Of a DNA stretch of 39,247 bases, positions 8,044 through 16,988 are shown piece by piece. This DNA comes from an uncultured Dorea sp. GTDB lineage: Bacteria > Bacillota > Clostridia > Lachnospirales > Lachnospiraceae. The stretch covers positions 1 through 39,247 of the forward strand of contig CAJUAM010000029.1 in assembly GCA_910584615.1 (NCBI GenBank), in the 5' to 3' direction. Under the pieces are notes generated by a model. The model saw only the letters and a list, made by a program, of their open reading frames with translations, did no database searches and was not told where the DNA came from. Made by a program: the position numbers and the translations under genes. The number at the start of each line of letters is the position of its first letter. The stretch's first letter is position 1.

Positions 8044-8967
8044 CTATTTCTTAGCCAGATTCGCCTGTACCCTTCTGTAAAGCTCCTGTGCCGCATTGTA
8101 TCCCATGTTCTTCTGCCTGTGGTTGATCGCGGCTGTCTCAACAATTACTGCCAGATTACGGCCCGGGCGGATAGGAAGCTGATGGCATACTACCTTATTT
8201 CCAAGAAATTCCGTATATTGCTCTTCTAATCCCAGACGGTCATATTCTTTATCTCTGTCCCAATCCTCCAAAGTAATAACCAGGTCAATATTTTGTGTCT
8301 GTTTTACACTCAACACGCCGAACAGATTCTTCACATCCACAATACCGATTCCCCGAAGTTCAATAAAATGTCTCGTAATATCTGGCGCGCTCCCTACTAA
8401 TGTCTCATCACTTACCTTGCGGATCTCCACCACATCATCGCTGACCAGACGATGTCCCCGCTTAACAAGCTCAAGAGCCGCTTCGCTCTTTCCAATGCCG
8501 CTTTCTCCCATGATCAGCACACCTACACCGTATACATCAACAAGAACGCCGTGTATGGATATACATGGCGCAAGCTGCACATTCAGCCATCGGATAATCT
8601 CCGCCATAAACTGGGAAGTCTTCATCTCTGTAGAAAATACAGGGATATTCCTCTTACTCGCCTCTGTCAGCAAAAGCTCATCTGGTTTGAGATTCCTGCA
8701 GAATATCAGACATGGTATCTCATACGACAGAAAAGCCTCATAAACTTCTTTTTTCTTTTCCTCGTCAAGTGTTTTCAAATAAGAGTATTCCACATAACCG
8801 ATTATCTGTACGCGCTCTGAGGCAAAATGCTTAAAAAATCCAGAAAGCTGCAGCGCGGGACGGTTTATGTCCGGAAGCTTTACATACTTATCCGTATGAT
8901 CCACGTCAGGAGTAAGATTTTTGAGATTCATCTTCTCAACCACTTCACTCATCTTTACTGTACTCAT
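8044..8967 (-). CDS. hprK: HPr kinase/phosphorylase
   Basis: HprK phosphorylates HPr at Ser46 when glycolytic intermediates are abundant, creating the co-repressor for CcpA, and reverses this when they fall. The 307-residue product matches family length. It has the N-terminal regulatory domain (residues 1-130), His139 in SIHGVLVDVYG, Walker A GESGIGKS at 154-161, the acidic pair Asp177-Asp178, and the signature ELRGIGIVDVKNLFG. A longer frame begins at 8997, but that ATG overlaps a promoter -10 and lacks a ribosome site, whereas ATG 8967 follows AAGGAG at eight bases. Own promoter plus read-through from uvrC are both likely. Confidence 0.95.
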   Translation of the reverse strand: MSTVKMSEVVEKMNLKNLTPDVDHTDKYVKLPDINRPALQLSGFFKHFASERVQIIGYVEYSYLKTLDEEKKKEVYEAFLSYEIPCLIFCRNLKPDELLLTEASKRNIPVFSTEMKTSQFMAEIIRWLNVQLAPCISIHGVLVDVYGVGVLIMGESGIGKSEAALELVKRGHRLVSDDVVEIRKVSDETLVGSAPDITRHFIELRGIGIVDVKNLFGVLSVKQTQNIDLVITLEDWDRDKEYDRLGLEEQYTEFLGNKVVCHQLPIRPGRNLAVIVETAAINHRQKNMGYNAAQELYRRVQANLAKK

Positions 8968-9000
8968 CGTGTCATTCTCCTTTTGCTTTTTACTCATTTT

Positions 9001-9009
9001 AGTATATCA
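9001..9009 (-). promoter_or_regulatory. Extended -10 promoter for hprK at the end of uvrC
   Basis: On the - strand TGaTATACT occupies 9009-9001, just past the uvrC stop codon. Transcription from it would start at about 8994, after the longer candidate hprK ATG, which supports the internal start at 8967. No good -35 is visible. Confidence 0.5.
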
Positions 9010-9011
9010 CA

Positions 9012-10850
9012 TTAATGAAAAAAACGATATACGTCATTGGCCGATTTTTCATTCATGGATGGAAGGCTCTTTAACTCTTCAACCGTTGCATTCCTGATTG
9101 CTTCAATATCCGCAAAATGCTTCATCAAATCCTTCCTTCTCGCCGCTCCAACACCCGGAATATCATCCAGGACCGAATGTACCTGATTCTTACTCCGAAG
9201 CTGCCTGTGAAATGTGATCGCGAACCTGTGGGCTTCATCCTGTATCCTTGTGATCAGCCGAAAGCCTTCAGAATTCCGGTCAATAGGAATCTCCACATTA
9301 TTGTAATAAAGTCCTCTTGTCCGATGATTATCATCCTTTACCATGCCGCAGACAGGAATATCAAGTCTTAATTTATCCAAAACTGCCAGCGCTACATTTA
9401 CCTGACCTTTTCCCCCGTCCATCATGATCAGATCCGGAAATGCCGTGAACCCGCCAAGTTCTTTTCCCTCCCTCTGCTCCCTGAGTCCATGCTCAAATCG
9501 TCTCATCAATACTTCCTGCATGCTGGCATAATCGTCTGCCCCCTTAACGCCTTTGATCTTAAACTTTCGGTAATCGTTGCGCTTTGGTCTCCCCCGCTCA
9601 TAGACGATCATAGAGCCGACTGAGGCAAATCCACTTGTATTCGAGATATCATAGGCTTCCATACGCACTACATGTTCCAGTCCCAAAAGCTTTTCCAGCT
9701 CCTTCACCGCACCGATCGTCCTTCCTTCCTCACGCTTCAGACGCTCTTTATCGGTTTTCAGCACCAATCCTGCATTTTTGGCAGCAAGTTCCACCAATTT
9801 CTCCTTTGTCCCTTTCTTGGGAACTTTGATATGCACGCGGTGTCCTCGTTTTTTTCCTAACCACTCCTCTATGATATCAACATCCTCTATTTCCTCCTGC
9901 AGCATAAGCATCGATGGGATATAAGGTGTTCCCGCATAAAATTGTTTGATAAAGCTGGCAAGAATCTCTTTCTTTGTATCACCTTTTGCTATTTTTAAAT
10001 AAAAGTGATCTCTGCCGATAAGACGCCCTCCCCTGATAAAAAACACCTGAACTACTGCATCCTCTTCCTCAACAGCTACCGCAAGAATATCCCTGTCTTC
10101 CCCTGCAGTATCTGTAATCTTCTGCTTCTGCGCAATCTTTTGTACACTTGATAACAGTTCACGATATTCAATAGCCTTTTCAAATTCCAGGTTTTCTGAT
10201 GCCTTCTGCATCTTCTCTTCCAGTTCACCCAGTATCGTATCATAATTGCCATTTAAAAATCGTATCACCTGCTCCACTGACTTACCATACTCCTCCTTGG
10301 AAATATATCCCTGACACGGCGCCTTGCACTGATGGATATGGTAATTGAGACAAGAACGTTCCTTTCCGATATCTCTGGGAAGCTTACGGTTGCAACTGCG
10401 GATATAATACAATTTCCGGATCAGCTCTATAGTATCTTTGACCGCTCCGGCACTTGTATAAGGTCCGAAATATTTTGATTTATCCTTCACCATCTTACGC
10501 GCCAGTATGATCCTTGGAAATTCCTCCTCCACAGTCACCTTAATAAATGGATACTCTTTATCGTCCATGAGCATTGTATTATATTTTGGTCTGTGTTCCT
10601 TGATCAAGTTGCATTCCAGAACAAGTGCTTCAAGTTCCGAATCTGTGACGATGTATTCAAATCTTGTAATATGTGTCACCATCTGTTCAATCTTGATTCC
10701 TTTATTACGGCTGCTCTGAAAATACTGCCGCACTCTGTTTTTAAGACTTATGGCCTTTCCTACGTAGATAATGGCATCTGCCTCGTCATGCATGATATAT
10801 ACGCCCGGTTTCCCCGGAAGCTTTTTTAGTTCCTCCTGAATGTCAAACAT
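9012..10850 (-). CDS. uvrC: Excinuclease ABC subunit C
   Basis: UvrC makes both incisions during nucleotide excision repair after UvrAB has found a lesion. The 612-residue product contains the N-terminal GIY-YIG nuclease (PGVYIM and IIYVGKAISLKNRVRQYF), a short Cys cluster region near 160-180 (RSCNRKLP, CLNYHIHQCKAPCQGY), the UVR helical hairpin around residue 200, the RNase H-like endonuclease domain (EAYDISN, DGGKGQV, KDDNHRTRG) and tandem helix-hairpin-helix at the end (IPGVGAARRKDLMKHF). An in-frame ATG seven codons upstream overlaps the ribosome site GGAGAGG, so 10850 is preferred. It leads the uvrC-hprK-glucokinase group. Confidence 0.95.
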   Translation of the reverse strand: MFDIQEELKKLPGKPGVYIMHDEADAIIYVGKAISLKNRVRQYFQSSRNKGIKIEQMVTHITRFEYIVTDSELEALVLECNLIKEHRPKYNTMLMDDKEYPFIKVTVEEEFPRIILARKMVKDKSKYFGPYTSAGAVKDTIELIRKLYYIRSCNRKLPRDIGKERSCLNYHIHQCKAPCQGYISKEEYGKSVEQVIRFLNGNYDTILGELEEKMQKASENLEFEKAIEYRELLSSVQKIAQKQKITDTAGEDRDILAVAVEEEDAVVQVFFIRGGRLIGRDHFYLKIAKGDTKKEILASFIKQFYAGTPYIPSMLMLQEEIEDVDIIEEWLGKKRGHRVHIKVPKKGTKEKLVELAAKNAGLVLKTDKERLKREEGRTIGAVKELEKLLGLEHVVRMEAYDISNTSGFASVGSMIVYERGRPKRNDYRKFKIKGVKGADDYASMQEVLMRRFEHGLREQREGKELGGFTAFPDLIMMDGGKGQVNVALAVLDKLRLDIPVCGMVKDDNHRTRGLYYNNVEIPIDRNSEGFRLITRIQDEAHRFAITFHRQLRSKNQVHSVLDDIPGVGAARRKDLMKHFADIEAIRNATVEELKSLPSMNEKSANDVYRFFH

Positions 10851-10890
10851 ATCTTCAACCCTCTCCAACACTCTTTTCCTCTTATATAAT

Positions 10891-10925
10891 AATTGCTGCG
10901 AAACATGAGTCGTTTCGCAGCAATT
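10891..10925 (-). terminator. 14-bp perfect hairpin after ftsH
   Basis: AATTGCTGCGAAAC at 10891-10904 and GTTTCGCAGCAATT at 10912-10925 pair perfectly with a seven-base loop, directly after the ftsH stop codon. The 3' side on the - strand is AT-rich but lacks a pure T-run, so termination may be partial, allowing some read-through into uvrC. Confidence 0.7.
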
Positions 10926-10926
10926 T

Positions 10927-12822
10927 CTATTTCATACCGATACGTTCTTCCGTTTCTTTTTTCTCTTCTGGATCAATACCCTCGGACTCATAAAAGATTT
11001 CCATAAACTCTTTTCCTGTGATCGTCTCCTTTTCAATCAGGAACGCCGCAATCTTGTCCAGTGATTCCCGATGCTCAGTTAAAAGCCGTTTCGCCTCTTC
11101 ATACGAAGACTTCAGAAATTTCATGACTTCCTTATCAATCTCTGATGCTGTCGCCTCACCGCAATTGGCGACCGCTCTTCCGTCAAGATAACGATGCTGC
11201 ACGGATTCCAGACCGATCAATCCGAATTTTTCACTCATACCATACTGGGTGATCATCGCCCGTGCAATCTTGGTTGCCTTCTCAATGTCATTAGAAGCAC
11301 CTGTTGTCACTGTATTAAATACAATTTCCTCTGCCGCGCGGCCGGCGAGGGCCCCTACCAGCATTGCTTCCAATTCCTTTTTGGTATTTAAGAACTTCTC
11401 TTCCTCCGGTGTCTGCATCACATACCCCAGCGCGCCCATCGTACGAGGAACGATAGTAATCTTTTGTACCGGCTCCGAATCCTTTTGGAGGGCGCTTACA
11501 AGCGCATGACCGACTTCATGATAGGATACGATCTTTCTCTCCTCCTGACTCATGATACGGTCCTTTTTTTCCTTTCCTACCAGTACAACTTCAACGGCTT
11601 CAAACAGATCCTTCTGCGAGACAGCATTTCTTCCATGTTTCACGGCTGTAATCGCAGCCTCATTGATCATATTGGCAAGATCAGAACCCACAGCGCCAGA
11701 AGTTGCCAACGCAATTTCATCCAGATCTACCGTCTCGTCCATCTTCACATCCTTAGAATGAACCTTCAGCACATCCACACGGCCTTTCAAATCCGGCTTT
11801 TCCACCACTATCCTGCGGTCAAAACGTCCCGGTCTAAGAAGAGCCGGGTCAAGAATCTCCGGACGGTTCGTCGCCGCCAGAAGCACCAGACCCTTATTAC
11901 TCTCAAATCCATCCATCTCTGCCAGAAGCTGGTTTAGTGTCTGCTCTCTCTCGTCATTGCCTCCCATCTGGGTATCTCTGCTTTTTCCGATGGCATCAAT
12001 CTCATCAATAAATACAATACATGGCACCATCTGCTGTGCCTGCTTGAACAGATCACGCACACGGGATGCACCGACACCCACATACATCTCTACAAATGCA
12101 GAACCGGAAAGAGAGAAAAACGGAACATTCGCCTCACCTGCAACTGCCTTGGCCAGAAGTGTCTTACCGGTTCCCGGAGGTCCTACAAGCAGCGCACCTT
12201 TCGGGAGTTTGGCGCCGACACTTGTATATTTTCCCGGATTATGGAGGAAATCTACCACTTCCTGCAAAGACTCCTTCGCCTCATCCTGTCCCGCAACATC
12301 TTTGAACGTCACACCTGTCTGCTTCTCCACATACATCTTGGCATTGCTCTTTCCAATGCCCATCATACCGCCGCCTTTAGACATCTTCCTCGTCATGTAC
12401 ACAAACATACCGACGATCAGCGCAACCGGCAGTATAGTCAGCAGCACATTCAGCGCCATCATAGAAGCCGTATCCGGTATCGCATGTTTATACTCGACAT
12501 TTGCCTTATAAAGACGGCTGGACAGATTATCGTCATTCACAATTCCGGTAAAATATTCCTTCGCCGGCTTATCCTTATCTTTTTTCTTTGCTGTAATGAC
12601 AAGCTTATCACTCTTGATCTCAACTTTTTCAATCTCGCCTTTATCCACCATAGCAAGAAACTTATCATATGAGATTTCCTCTGAATTACCCGCTCCCCTG
12701 AACTGGTAAAGCGCCAGCACCATGATCGTAGTGATAAGCGTTACCAGTATCACAAAGGAAATCCCCTGCTGGTTCTTATTATTGTTTGGTCTTTGATTAT
12801 TTTGATTATTTTGGTTGTCCAT
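10927..12822 (-). CDS. ftsH: ATP-dependent zinc metalloprotease FtsH
   Basis: FtsH is a membrane-anchored hexameric AAA+ protease that removes damaged membrane proteins and regulatory proteins. The 631-residue product has an Asn/Gln-rich N-terminus, membrane helices at about 22-41 and 122-143 flanking an extracytoplasmic domain, Walker A GPPGTGKT at 214-221, Walker B FIDEIDAIG near 271, the second region of homology (ATNRPEILDPALLRPGRFDRR) and zinc ligands His435 and His439 in HEVGH. The usual family motif reads HEAGH, so this is a conservative variant. A GTG at 12840 extends the frame, but ATG 12822 follows AGGAGG at five bases. It has its own promoter and a hairpin behind it. Confidence 0.96.
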   Translation of the reverse strand: MDNQNNQNNQRPNNNKNQQGISFVILVTLITTIMVLALYQFRGAGNSEEISYDKFLAMVDKGEIEKVEIKSDKLVITAKKKDKDKPAKEYFTGIVNDDNLSSRLYKANVEYKHAIPDTASMMALNVLLTILPVALIVGMFVYMTRKMSKGGGMMGIGKSNAKMYVEKQTGVTFKDVAGQDEAKESLQEVVDFLHNPGKYTSVGAKLPKGALLVGPPGTGKTLLAKAVAGEANVPFFSLSGSAFVEMYVGVGASRVRDLFKQAQQMVPCIVFIDEIDAIGKSRDTQMGGNDEREQTLNQLLAEMDGFESNKGLVLLAATNRPEILDPALLRPGRFDRRIVVEKPDLKGRVDVLKVHSKDVKMDETVDLDEIALATSGAVGSDLANMINEAAITAVKHGRNAVSQKDLFEAVEVVLVGKEKKDRIMSQEERKIVSYHEVGHALVSALQKDSEPVQKITIVPRTMGALGYVMQTPEEEKFLNTKKELEAMLVGALAGRAAEEIVFNTVTTGASNDIEKATKIARAMITQYGMSEKFGLIGLESVQHRYLDGRAVANCGEATASEIDKEVMKFLKSSYEEAKRLLTEHRESLDKIAAFLIEKETITGKEFMEIFYESEGIDPEEKKETEERIGMK

Positions 12823-12848
12823 TTTTTCCTCCTGTATCACTTCTTACT

Positions 12849-12877
12849 ATTATAAAGACAGGCTTCTTTGAAATCAA
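12849..12877 (-). promoter_or_regulatory. Promoter of ftsH
   Basis: On the - strand TTGATT (12877-12872) and TATAAT (12854-12849) are separated by 17 bases. The consensus -10 lies 26 bases before the ftsH start codon. Confidence 0.75.
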
Positions 12878-12896
12878 TAAAAACATTATGAAAAGA

Positions 12897-12926
12897 TTGT
12901 AAACTTCCTATTTTATGTAGTATACT
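12897..12926 (+). promoter_or_regulatory. Promoter of the DUF1846 gene
   Basis: TTGTAA at 12897-12902 and TATACT at 12921-12926 are spaced by 18 bases. This + strand promoter is back to back with the ftsH promoter and serves the DUF1846-pyrG unit. Confidence 0.6.
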
Positions 12927-12987
12927 TGATAGTGGATTTATCCATGCAGGTTTATAACATTTTATAAAATATTACGAGGAACAATAA

Positions 12988-14481
12988 ATGAAAATAGGAT
13001 TTGACAATGAAAAATATCTAAAAATGCAATCATCCCATATCAAAGAACGCATCGAAAAATTTGACAATAAGCTCTATCTGGAATTCGGCGGAAAGCTTTT
13101 CGATGATTATCACGCTTCCCGTGTACTTCCGGGTTTTCAGCCGGACAGTAAGATGCATATGCTCATGCAGCTTTCTGAACAGGCAGAGATCGTCATTGTC
13201 ATCAGCGCGGAGGATATTGAGAAGAATAAAATCCGCGGAGACTTAGGAATCACCTACGATGTGGATGTTTTACGGCTTATGTCTGTCTTTAAGGACCACG
13301 GACTGTATGTAAGCAGCGTGGTAATCACTAAATACAGCGGTCAGGAAAGCGCATGTCTGTTTCAGAACCGGCTGGAAAAATACGGTGTTCAGACATACCG
13401 CCACTATCCTATATCCGGCTACCCATCCAACGTCCCCCATATCGTGAGTGAGGACGGGTATGGTAAGAACGATTATATCAAAACTTCCCGCCCGCTGATC
13501 GTCGTCACCGCACCCGGACCCGGAAGCGGCAAGATGGCTGTCTGTCTGTCACAGCTCTACCATGAACACAAACGCGGTATCTGCGCCGGCTACGCCAAAT
13601 ATGAGACATTTCCTATCTGGAATATTCCATTAAAGCACCCGGTAAATCTAGCTTATGAAGCTGCCACCGCCGACTTAAATGACGTAAATATGATCGACCC
13701 CTTCCATCTTGACGCTTATGGAGAGACAACTGTCAATTATAACCGGGATGTGGAAATCTATCCTGTGCTCAATGCCATGTTCAAACGTATTTACGGAGAA
13801 AGTCCTTACAAATCCCCTACCGACATGGGTGTAAATATGGCCGGTAAGTGCATCTGTGACGATGATGTGTGCAAAGAAGCCTCCTGCCAGGAGATCATCC
13901 GCAGATACTATGACTCACTGCGAAGACGCCTGATCGGTTCCTGCTCGGACGAAGAGGTGTATAAAGTAGAGATGCTCATGAATCAGGCAGACATCAATGT
14001 CCATGACCGTGCTGTCGTAGATGCTGCCATAAAAGAGGCCAGAAAAACCGAAGGACCTGCCGCGGCATTAGAGCTTCACGACGGAACAATTGTCACTGGT
14101 AAGACCAGCAACCTTTTAGGCGCTTCCGCCGCCCTTCTTCTGAACGCATTAAAGGCACTGGCTGGAATCGCCCATGAACGCCATGTCATCTCTCCGGAAG
14201 CTATTGAGCCTATCCAGAAGCTTAAGACCCAGTATCTTGGCAGTAAAAATCCCCGCCTTCACACTGACGAGGTACTGATCGCCCTGTCAGTAAGCGCGGC
14301 TACAGATACCACCGCCCAACTTGCCTTAGACCAGCTTCCAAAACTTAAAGGTTGTCAGGCACACACCTCAGTTATGGTCAGCACTGTTGATATCAAACAA
14401 TTTAAAAAGCTTTCTATACAGGCGACTTTTGAAGCAATGTACGAAAAAAATACTATATTTTTTATGGGAAAAGGTGTATAA
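12988..14481 (+). CDS. DUF1846 (UPF0371) family protein
   Basis: This 497-residue protein belongs to the DUF1846/UPF0371 family, a conserved bacterial protein of unknown reaction with a structural resemblance to nucleotide-handling enzymes. It begins in the characteristic way (MKIGFDNEKYLKMQSSHI then LYLEFGGKLFDDYHASRVLPGF), carries APGPGSGKMAVCLSQLYHE near residue 174 and TYDVDVLRLM near 89, and matches the usual family length of about 500. It precedes pyrG by 46 bases. The pairing with CTP synthase could be co-transcription only. Metabolic function is not known to me. Confidence 0.88.
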   Translation: MKIGFDNEKYLKMQSSHIKERIEKFDNKLYLEFGGKLFDDYHASRVLPGFQPDSKMHMLMQLSEQAEIVIVISAEDIEKNKIRGDLGITYDVDVLRLMSVFKDHGLYVSSVVITKYSGQESACLFQNRLEKYGVQTYRHYPISGYPSNVPHIVSEDGYGKNDYIKTSRPLIVVTAPGPGSGKMAVCLSQLYHEHKRGICAGYAKYETFPIWNIPLKHPVNLAYEAATADLNDVNMIDPFHLDAYGETTVNYNRDVEIYPVLNAMFKRIYGESPYKSPTDMGVNMAGKCICDDDVCKEASCQEIIRRYYDSLRRRLIGSCSDEEVYKVEMLMNQADINVHDRAVVDAAIKEARKTEGPAAALELHDGTIVTGKTSNLLGASAALLLNALKALAGIAHERHVISPEAIEPIQKLKTQYLGSKNPRLHTDEVLIALSVSAATDTTAQLALDQLPKLKGCQAHTSVMVSTVDIKQFKKLSIQATFEAMYEKNTIFFMGKGV

Positions 14482-14527
14482 TTGGAAAGTATTTTTTTAA
14501 CTACACGACTTTCAAAAGGGGGAAATT

Positions 14528-16132
14528 ATGGCAGTTAAATACGTATTCGTCACCGGCGGAGTAGTATCAGGTCTTGGAAAAGGAATCACAGCAGCGTCTC
14601 TCGGACGTCTGTTAAAAGCACGCGGTTACAAAGTAACTATGCAGAAATTCGATCCGTATATCAACATTGACCCGGGAACTATGAATCCAGTACAGCACGG
14701 TGAAGTATTCGTTACAGATGACGGTGCGGAAACTGATCTGGATCTTGGTCATTACGAAAGATTCATTGATGAAAGCCTTACAAAAAATTCCAATGTTACA
14801 ACCGGAAAAATATACTGGTCAGTTCTTCAAAAAGAACGAAGAGGAGATTTTGGAGGAGGAACCGTCCAGGTGATCCCTCACATCACAAATGAGATCAAGA
14901 GCCGCTTTCACCGTAACCCTGCTGCAGAAAATATAGAGATTGCCATTATTGAAGTGGGCGGAACCGTCGGCGATATAGAGAGCCAGCCGTTCCTTGAGGC
15001 GATCCGTCAGTTCCAGCATGAAAAAGGCCATGATAATGTGATTTTAATACACGTCACCCTCATTCCTTATCTGCGTGCCTCTCAGGAGATGAAGACCAAG
15101 CCTACTCAGGCCAGTGTTAAAGATCTCCAGGGAATGGGACTCTGGCCGGATATCCTTGTATGCCGTTCTGAATATCCGCTGGACGATGGAATCAAAGATA
15201 AGATCGCTCTGTTTTGCAATGTTCCTTCCAAGCATGTCCTTCAGAATCTTGACGTGGAGTATCTCTATGAGGCCCCTCTCGCTATGGAGGATGAAAATCT
15301 GGCAGGCGCCGTATGTGAATGTCTGAAACTTGACTGTCCTGAGCCCGATTTAAAAGACTGGCGCGAAATGGTAGAATATCTCAAAAATCCAACAACAGAA
15401 GTAACAGTAGCCCTTGTCGGAAAATATATCCAGCTCCACGACGCTTACATCAGTGTTGTAGAAGCCTTAAAACACGGCGGCATCTTTAACCGCGCAACGG
15501 TAAATATCAAATGGATAGATTCTGAAACCGTCACCTCCAAAAATTCAAAAGAACTATTTTCCGATGTCAGCGGAATTCTCGTACCCGGAGGCTTTGGCAC
15601 AAGAGGAATCAACGGAAAGCTTGAAGCAATCCGCTATGCCCGTACAGAAAACATTCCATTTCTTGGTCTGTGCCTTGGTATGCAGCTTTCTATCGTAGAA
15701 TTTGCGCGTAATGTCATCGGATACCGTGATGCACACAGCGCAGAACTTGATCCCAATACAAACCATCCAATCATCCATATCATGCCGGAGCAGATTGGCA
15801 TAGAAGATATCGGAGGCACTTTAAGGCTCGGCTCATATCCCTGTGTACTGGATACAGATTCAAAAGCATTTGAGATGTACAAAAAATCACAGATCGAAGA
15901 ACGGCATCGTCACCGCTATGAAGTGAACAACGATTACCGTGATGCATTAACAGAGCATGGAATGAAGCTTTCCGGCATATCACCCGACGGAAAGATTGTA
16001 GAGATGATTGAAATCCCAGGTCATCCGTGGTTTATCGCAACACAGGCGCACCCAGAACTAAAATCACGTCCCAACAGACCGCATCCGTTGTTTAAGGGAT
16101 TTATCGAAGCAGCATTGAAATCAAAAAAATAA
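14528..16132 (+). CDS. pyrG: CTP synthase
   Basis: PyrG converts UTP, ATP and glutamine to CTP. The 534-residue product has the N-terminal amidoligase domain beginning VFVTGGVVSGLGKGITAASL, with KFDPYINIDPGTMNP and EVGGTVGDIES, and a C-terminal class I glutamine amidotransferase domain with the nucleophilic Cys in LGLCLGMQ and the His-Glu pair in QAHPEL. Length is typical. AGGGGG lies before the ATG. The gene follows DUF1846 closely and ends at a good terminator. A weak hairpin (TTGGAAAGT with ACTTTCAA) occurs in the 46-base leader, but I see no clear attenuator. Confidence 0.97.
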   Translation: MAVKYVFVTGGVVSGLGKGITAASLGRLLKARGYKVTMQKFDPYINIDPGTMNPVQHGEVFVTDDGAETDLDLGHYERFIDESLTKNSNVTTGKIYWSVLQKERRGDFGGGTVQVIPHITNEIKSRFHRNPAAENIEIAIIEVGGTVGDIESQPFLEAIRQFQHEKGHDNVILIHVTLIPYLRASQEMKTKPTQASVKDLQGMGLWPDILVCRSEYPLDDGIKDKIALFCNVPSKHVLQNLDVEYLYEAPLAMEDENLAGAVCECLKLDCPEPDLKDWREMVEYLKNPTTEVTVALVGKYIQLHDAYISVVEALKHGGIFNRATVNIKWIDSETVTSKNSKELFSDVSGILVPGGFGTRGINGKLEAIRYARTENIPFLGLCLGMQLSIVEFARNVIGYRDAHSAELDPNTNHPIIHIMPEQIGIEDIGGTLRLGSYPCVLDTDSKAFEMYKKSQIEERHRHRYEVNNDYRDALTEHGMKLSGISPDGKIVEMIEIPGHPWFIATQAHPELKSRPNRPHPLFKGFIEAALKSKK

Positions 16133-16163
16133 TGCTGTAACTTACGTTTCAGAATATATAAAT

Positions 16164-16200
16164 GGACAGGGGTCACTCCCCTGTCCGGACTTTTATTTTT
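16164..16200 (+). terminator. Intrinsic terminator of pyrG
   Basis: GGACAGGGG at 16164-16172 pairs perfectly with CCCCTGTCC at 16178-16186 around a five-base loop, followed by GGAC and a T-rich run. It lies between pyrG and the convergent lspA-like gene; the T-run overlaps the last codons of that gene. Confidence 0.88.
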
Positions 16201-16672
16201 TTCTTTTCCTCTTGTGTACTATCCATGACAGATTACACAGCACAGCGCCCAATGTAAGATATATGTCCGCAAGATTGGCTGTCAGCTTTGAAAATTTCTT
16301 TTTTTCGGTTTTCATACCGATATAATCAATCACTTTTTCCCTTATGAGACGGTCATAGACATTACTAACCGCCCCAGCGCTGACTAACACCATGCCAAGC
16401 TTCGCCGCCGTATGTTTTTTCCTTGTAAACAGCCAGCAGTCATAAACAAATATCCATAGCGCCGCGCATAAAGAGCATTTCCGAATAACATCCGGGGCAC
16501 GCTCCAGCACATTAAATGCAAAACCTTTATTATACACCTTGCGCAATACAATGCCTGAAACAATAGTTTCCCGTTCTTCATTCTCTTCAAAGGTATCCTC
16601 TATGTACTGTTTTATGCCCATATCAATACAGACCAGAACAAGAAATATACCCATATATATCGTCAATGTCAT
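16193..16672 (-). CDS. Divergent signal peptidase II (LspA-like) protein
   Basis: LspA is the membrane aspartyl protease that removes signal peptides from prolipoproteins. The 159-residue product has four predicted membrane helices and recognisable, diverged family motifs: a first helix with DMGIKQYI, NKGFAFNVL near residue 48, the first catalytic Asp in GAVSNVYDRL and the second in NLADIYLTLG. Both catalytic aspartates are present, but the flanking sequence and the basic tail (KRKRKK) are unlike housekeeping LspA, so a second standard copy may exist elsewhere. It is the last gene of the long - strand run and overlaps the preceding small gene by ATGA. Confidence 0.78.
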   Translation of the reverse strand: MTLTIYMGIFLVLVCIDMGIKQYIEDTFEENEERETIVSGIVLRKVYNKGFAFNVLERAPDVIRKCSLCAALWIFVYDCWLFTRKKHTAAKLGMVLVSAGAVSNVYDRLIREKVIDYIGMKTEKKKFSKLTANLADIYLTLGAVLCNLSWIVHKRKRKK

Positions 16673-16962
16673 AGTTTAGCCTCTTTGATCTTTTCAAGCT
16701 CTGTTTCTTTTCTTTCAATTTCTTCATCCCGTTTTTCAATTGCTTCACAGATAGTAATATGATCTGTCCCAGAGAGTTCACCGTCTTGGAATTTTTCATA
16801 CACCATACGGCCAATATCCATGTAGTCTCTGTCATTCGCACGTTTTAGAGAACGAATCTGACTTTTAATTTTTTGTGTCTCGATAGTATCTCCTGCCATG
16901 CGTCCAAGATCATCTGCTACCTCCGTAATCTTTTTGCCGAGGTCTTCAAAGAAATCTGCCAT
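16669..16962 (-). CDS. Small coiled-coil protein of unknown function
   Basis: The 97-residue product is not assigned to a family. It has an amphipathic N-terminus (FFEDLGKKITEVADDLG) and a strongly charged helical C-terminal third (EKRDEEIERKETELEKIKE) that should form a coiled coil. It resembles the helical part of small zinc-ribbon proteins of clostridia but has no Cys pairs. GTG at 16965 is an alternative start; ATG 16962 lies six bases after AGGAGG. It overlaps the lspA-like gene by ATGA and follows the subtilase gene by 26 bases, so these three are probably one translational block. Confidence 0.75.
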   Translation of the reverse strand: MADFFEDLGKKITEVADDLGRMAGDTIETQKIKSQIRSLKRANDRDYMDIGRMVYEKFQDGELSGTDHITICEAIEKRDEEIERKETELEKIKEAKL

Positions 16963-16988
16963 CACAAACCTCCTCCTTTCGTAATTTT

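Noticed and set aside
11957..12511. 184-residue + strand frame opposite ftsH
   Set aside because: It is a shadow of the conserved AAA domain on the other strand and has no ribosome site or family likeness.
14477..14482. TATAAT overlapping the DUF1846 stop as a pyrG promoter
   Set aside because: There is no matching -35 at 16-18 bases and the hexamer is partly coding; read-through from the upstream promoter is enough.
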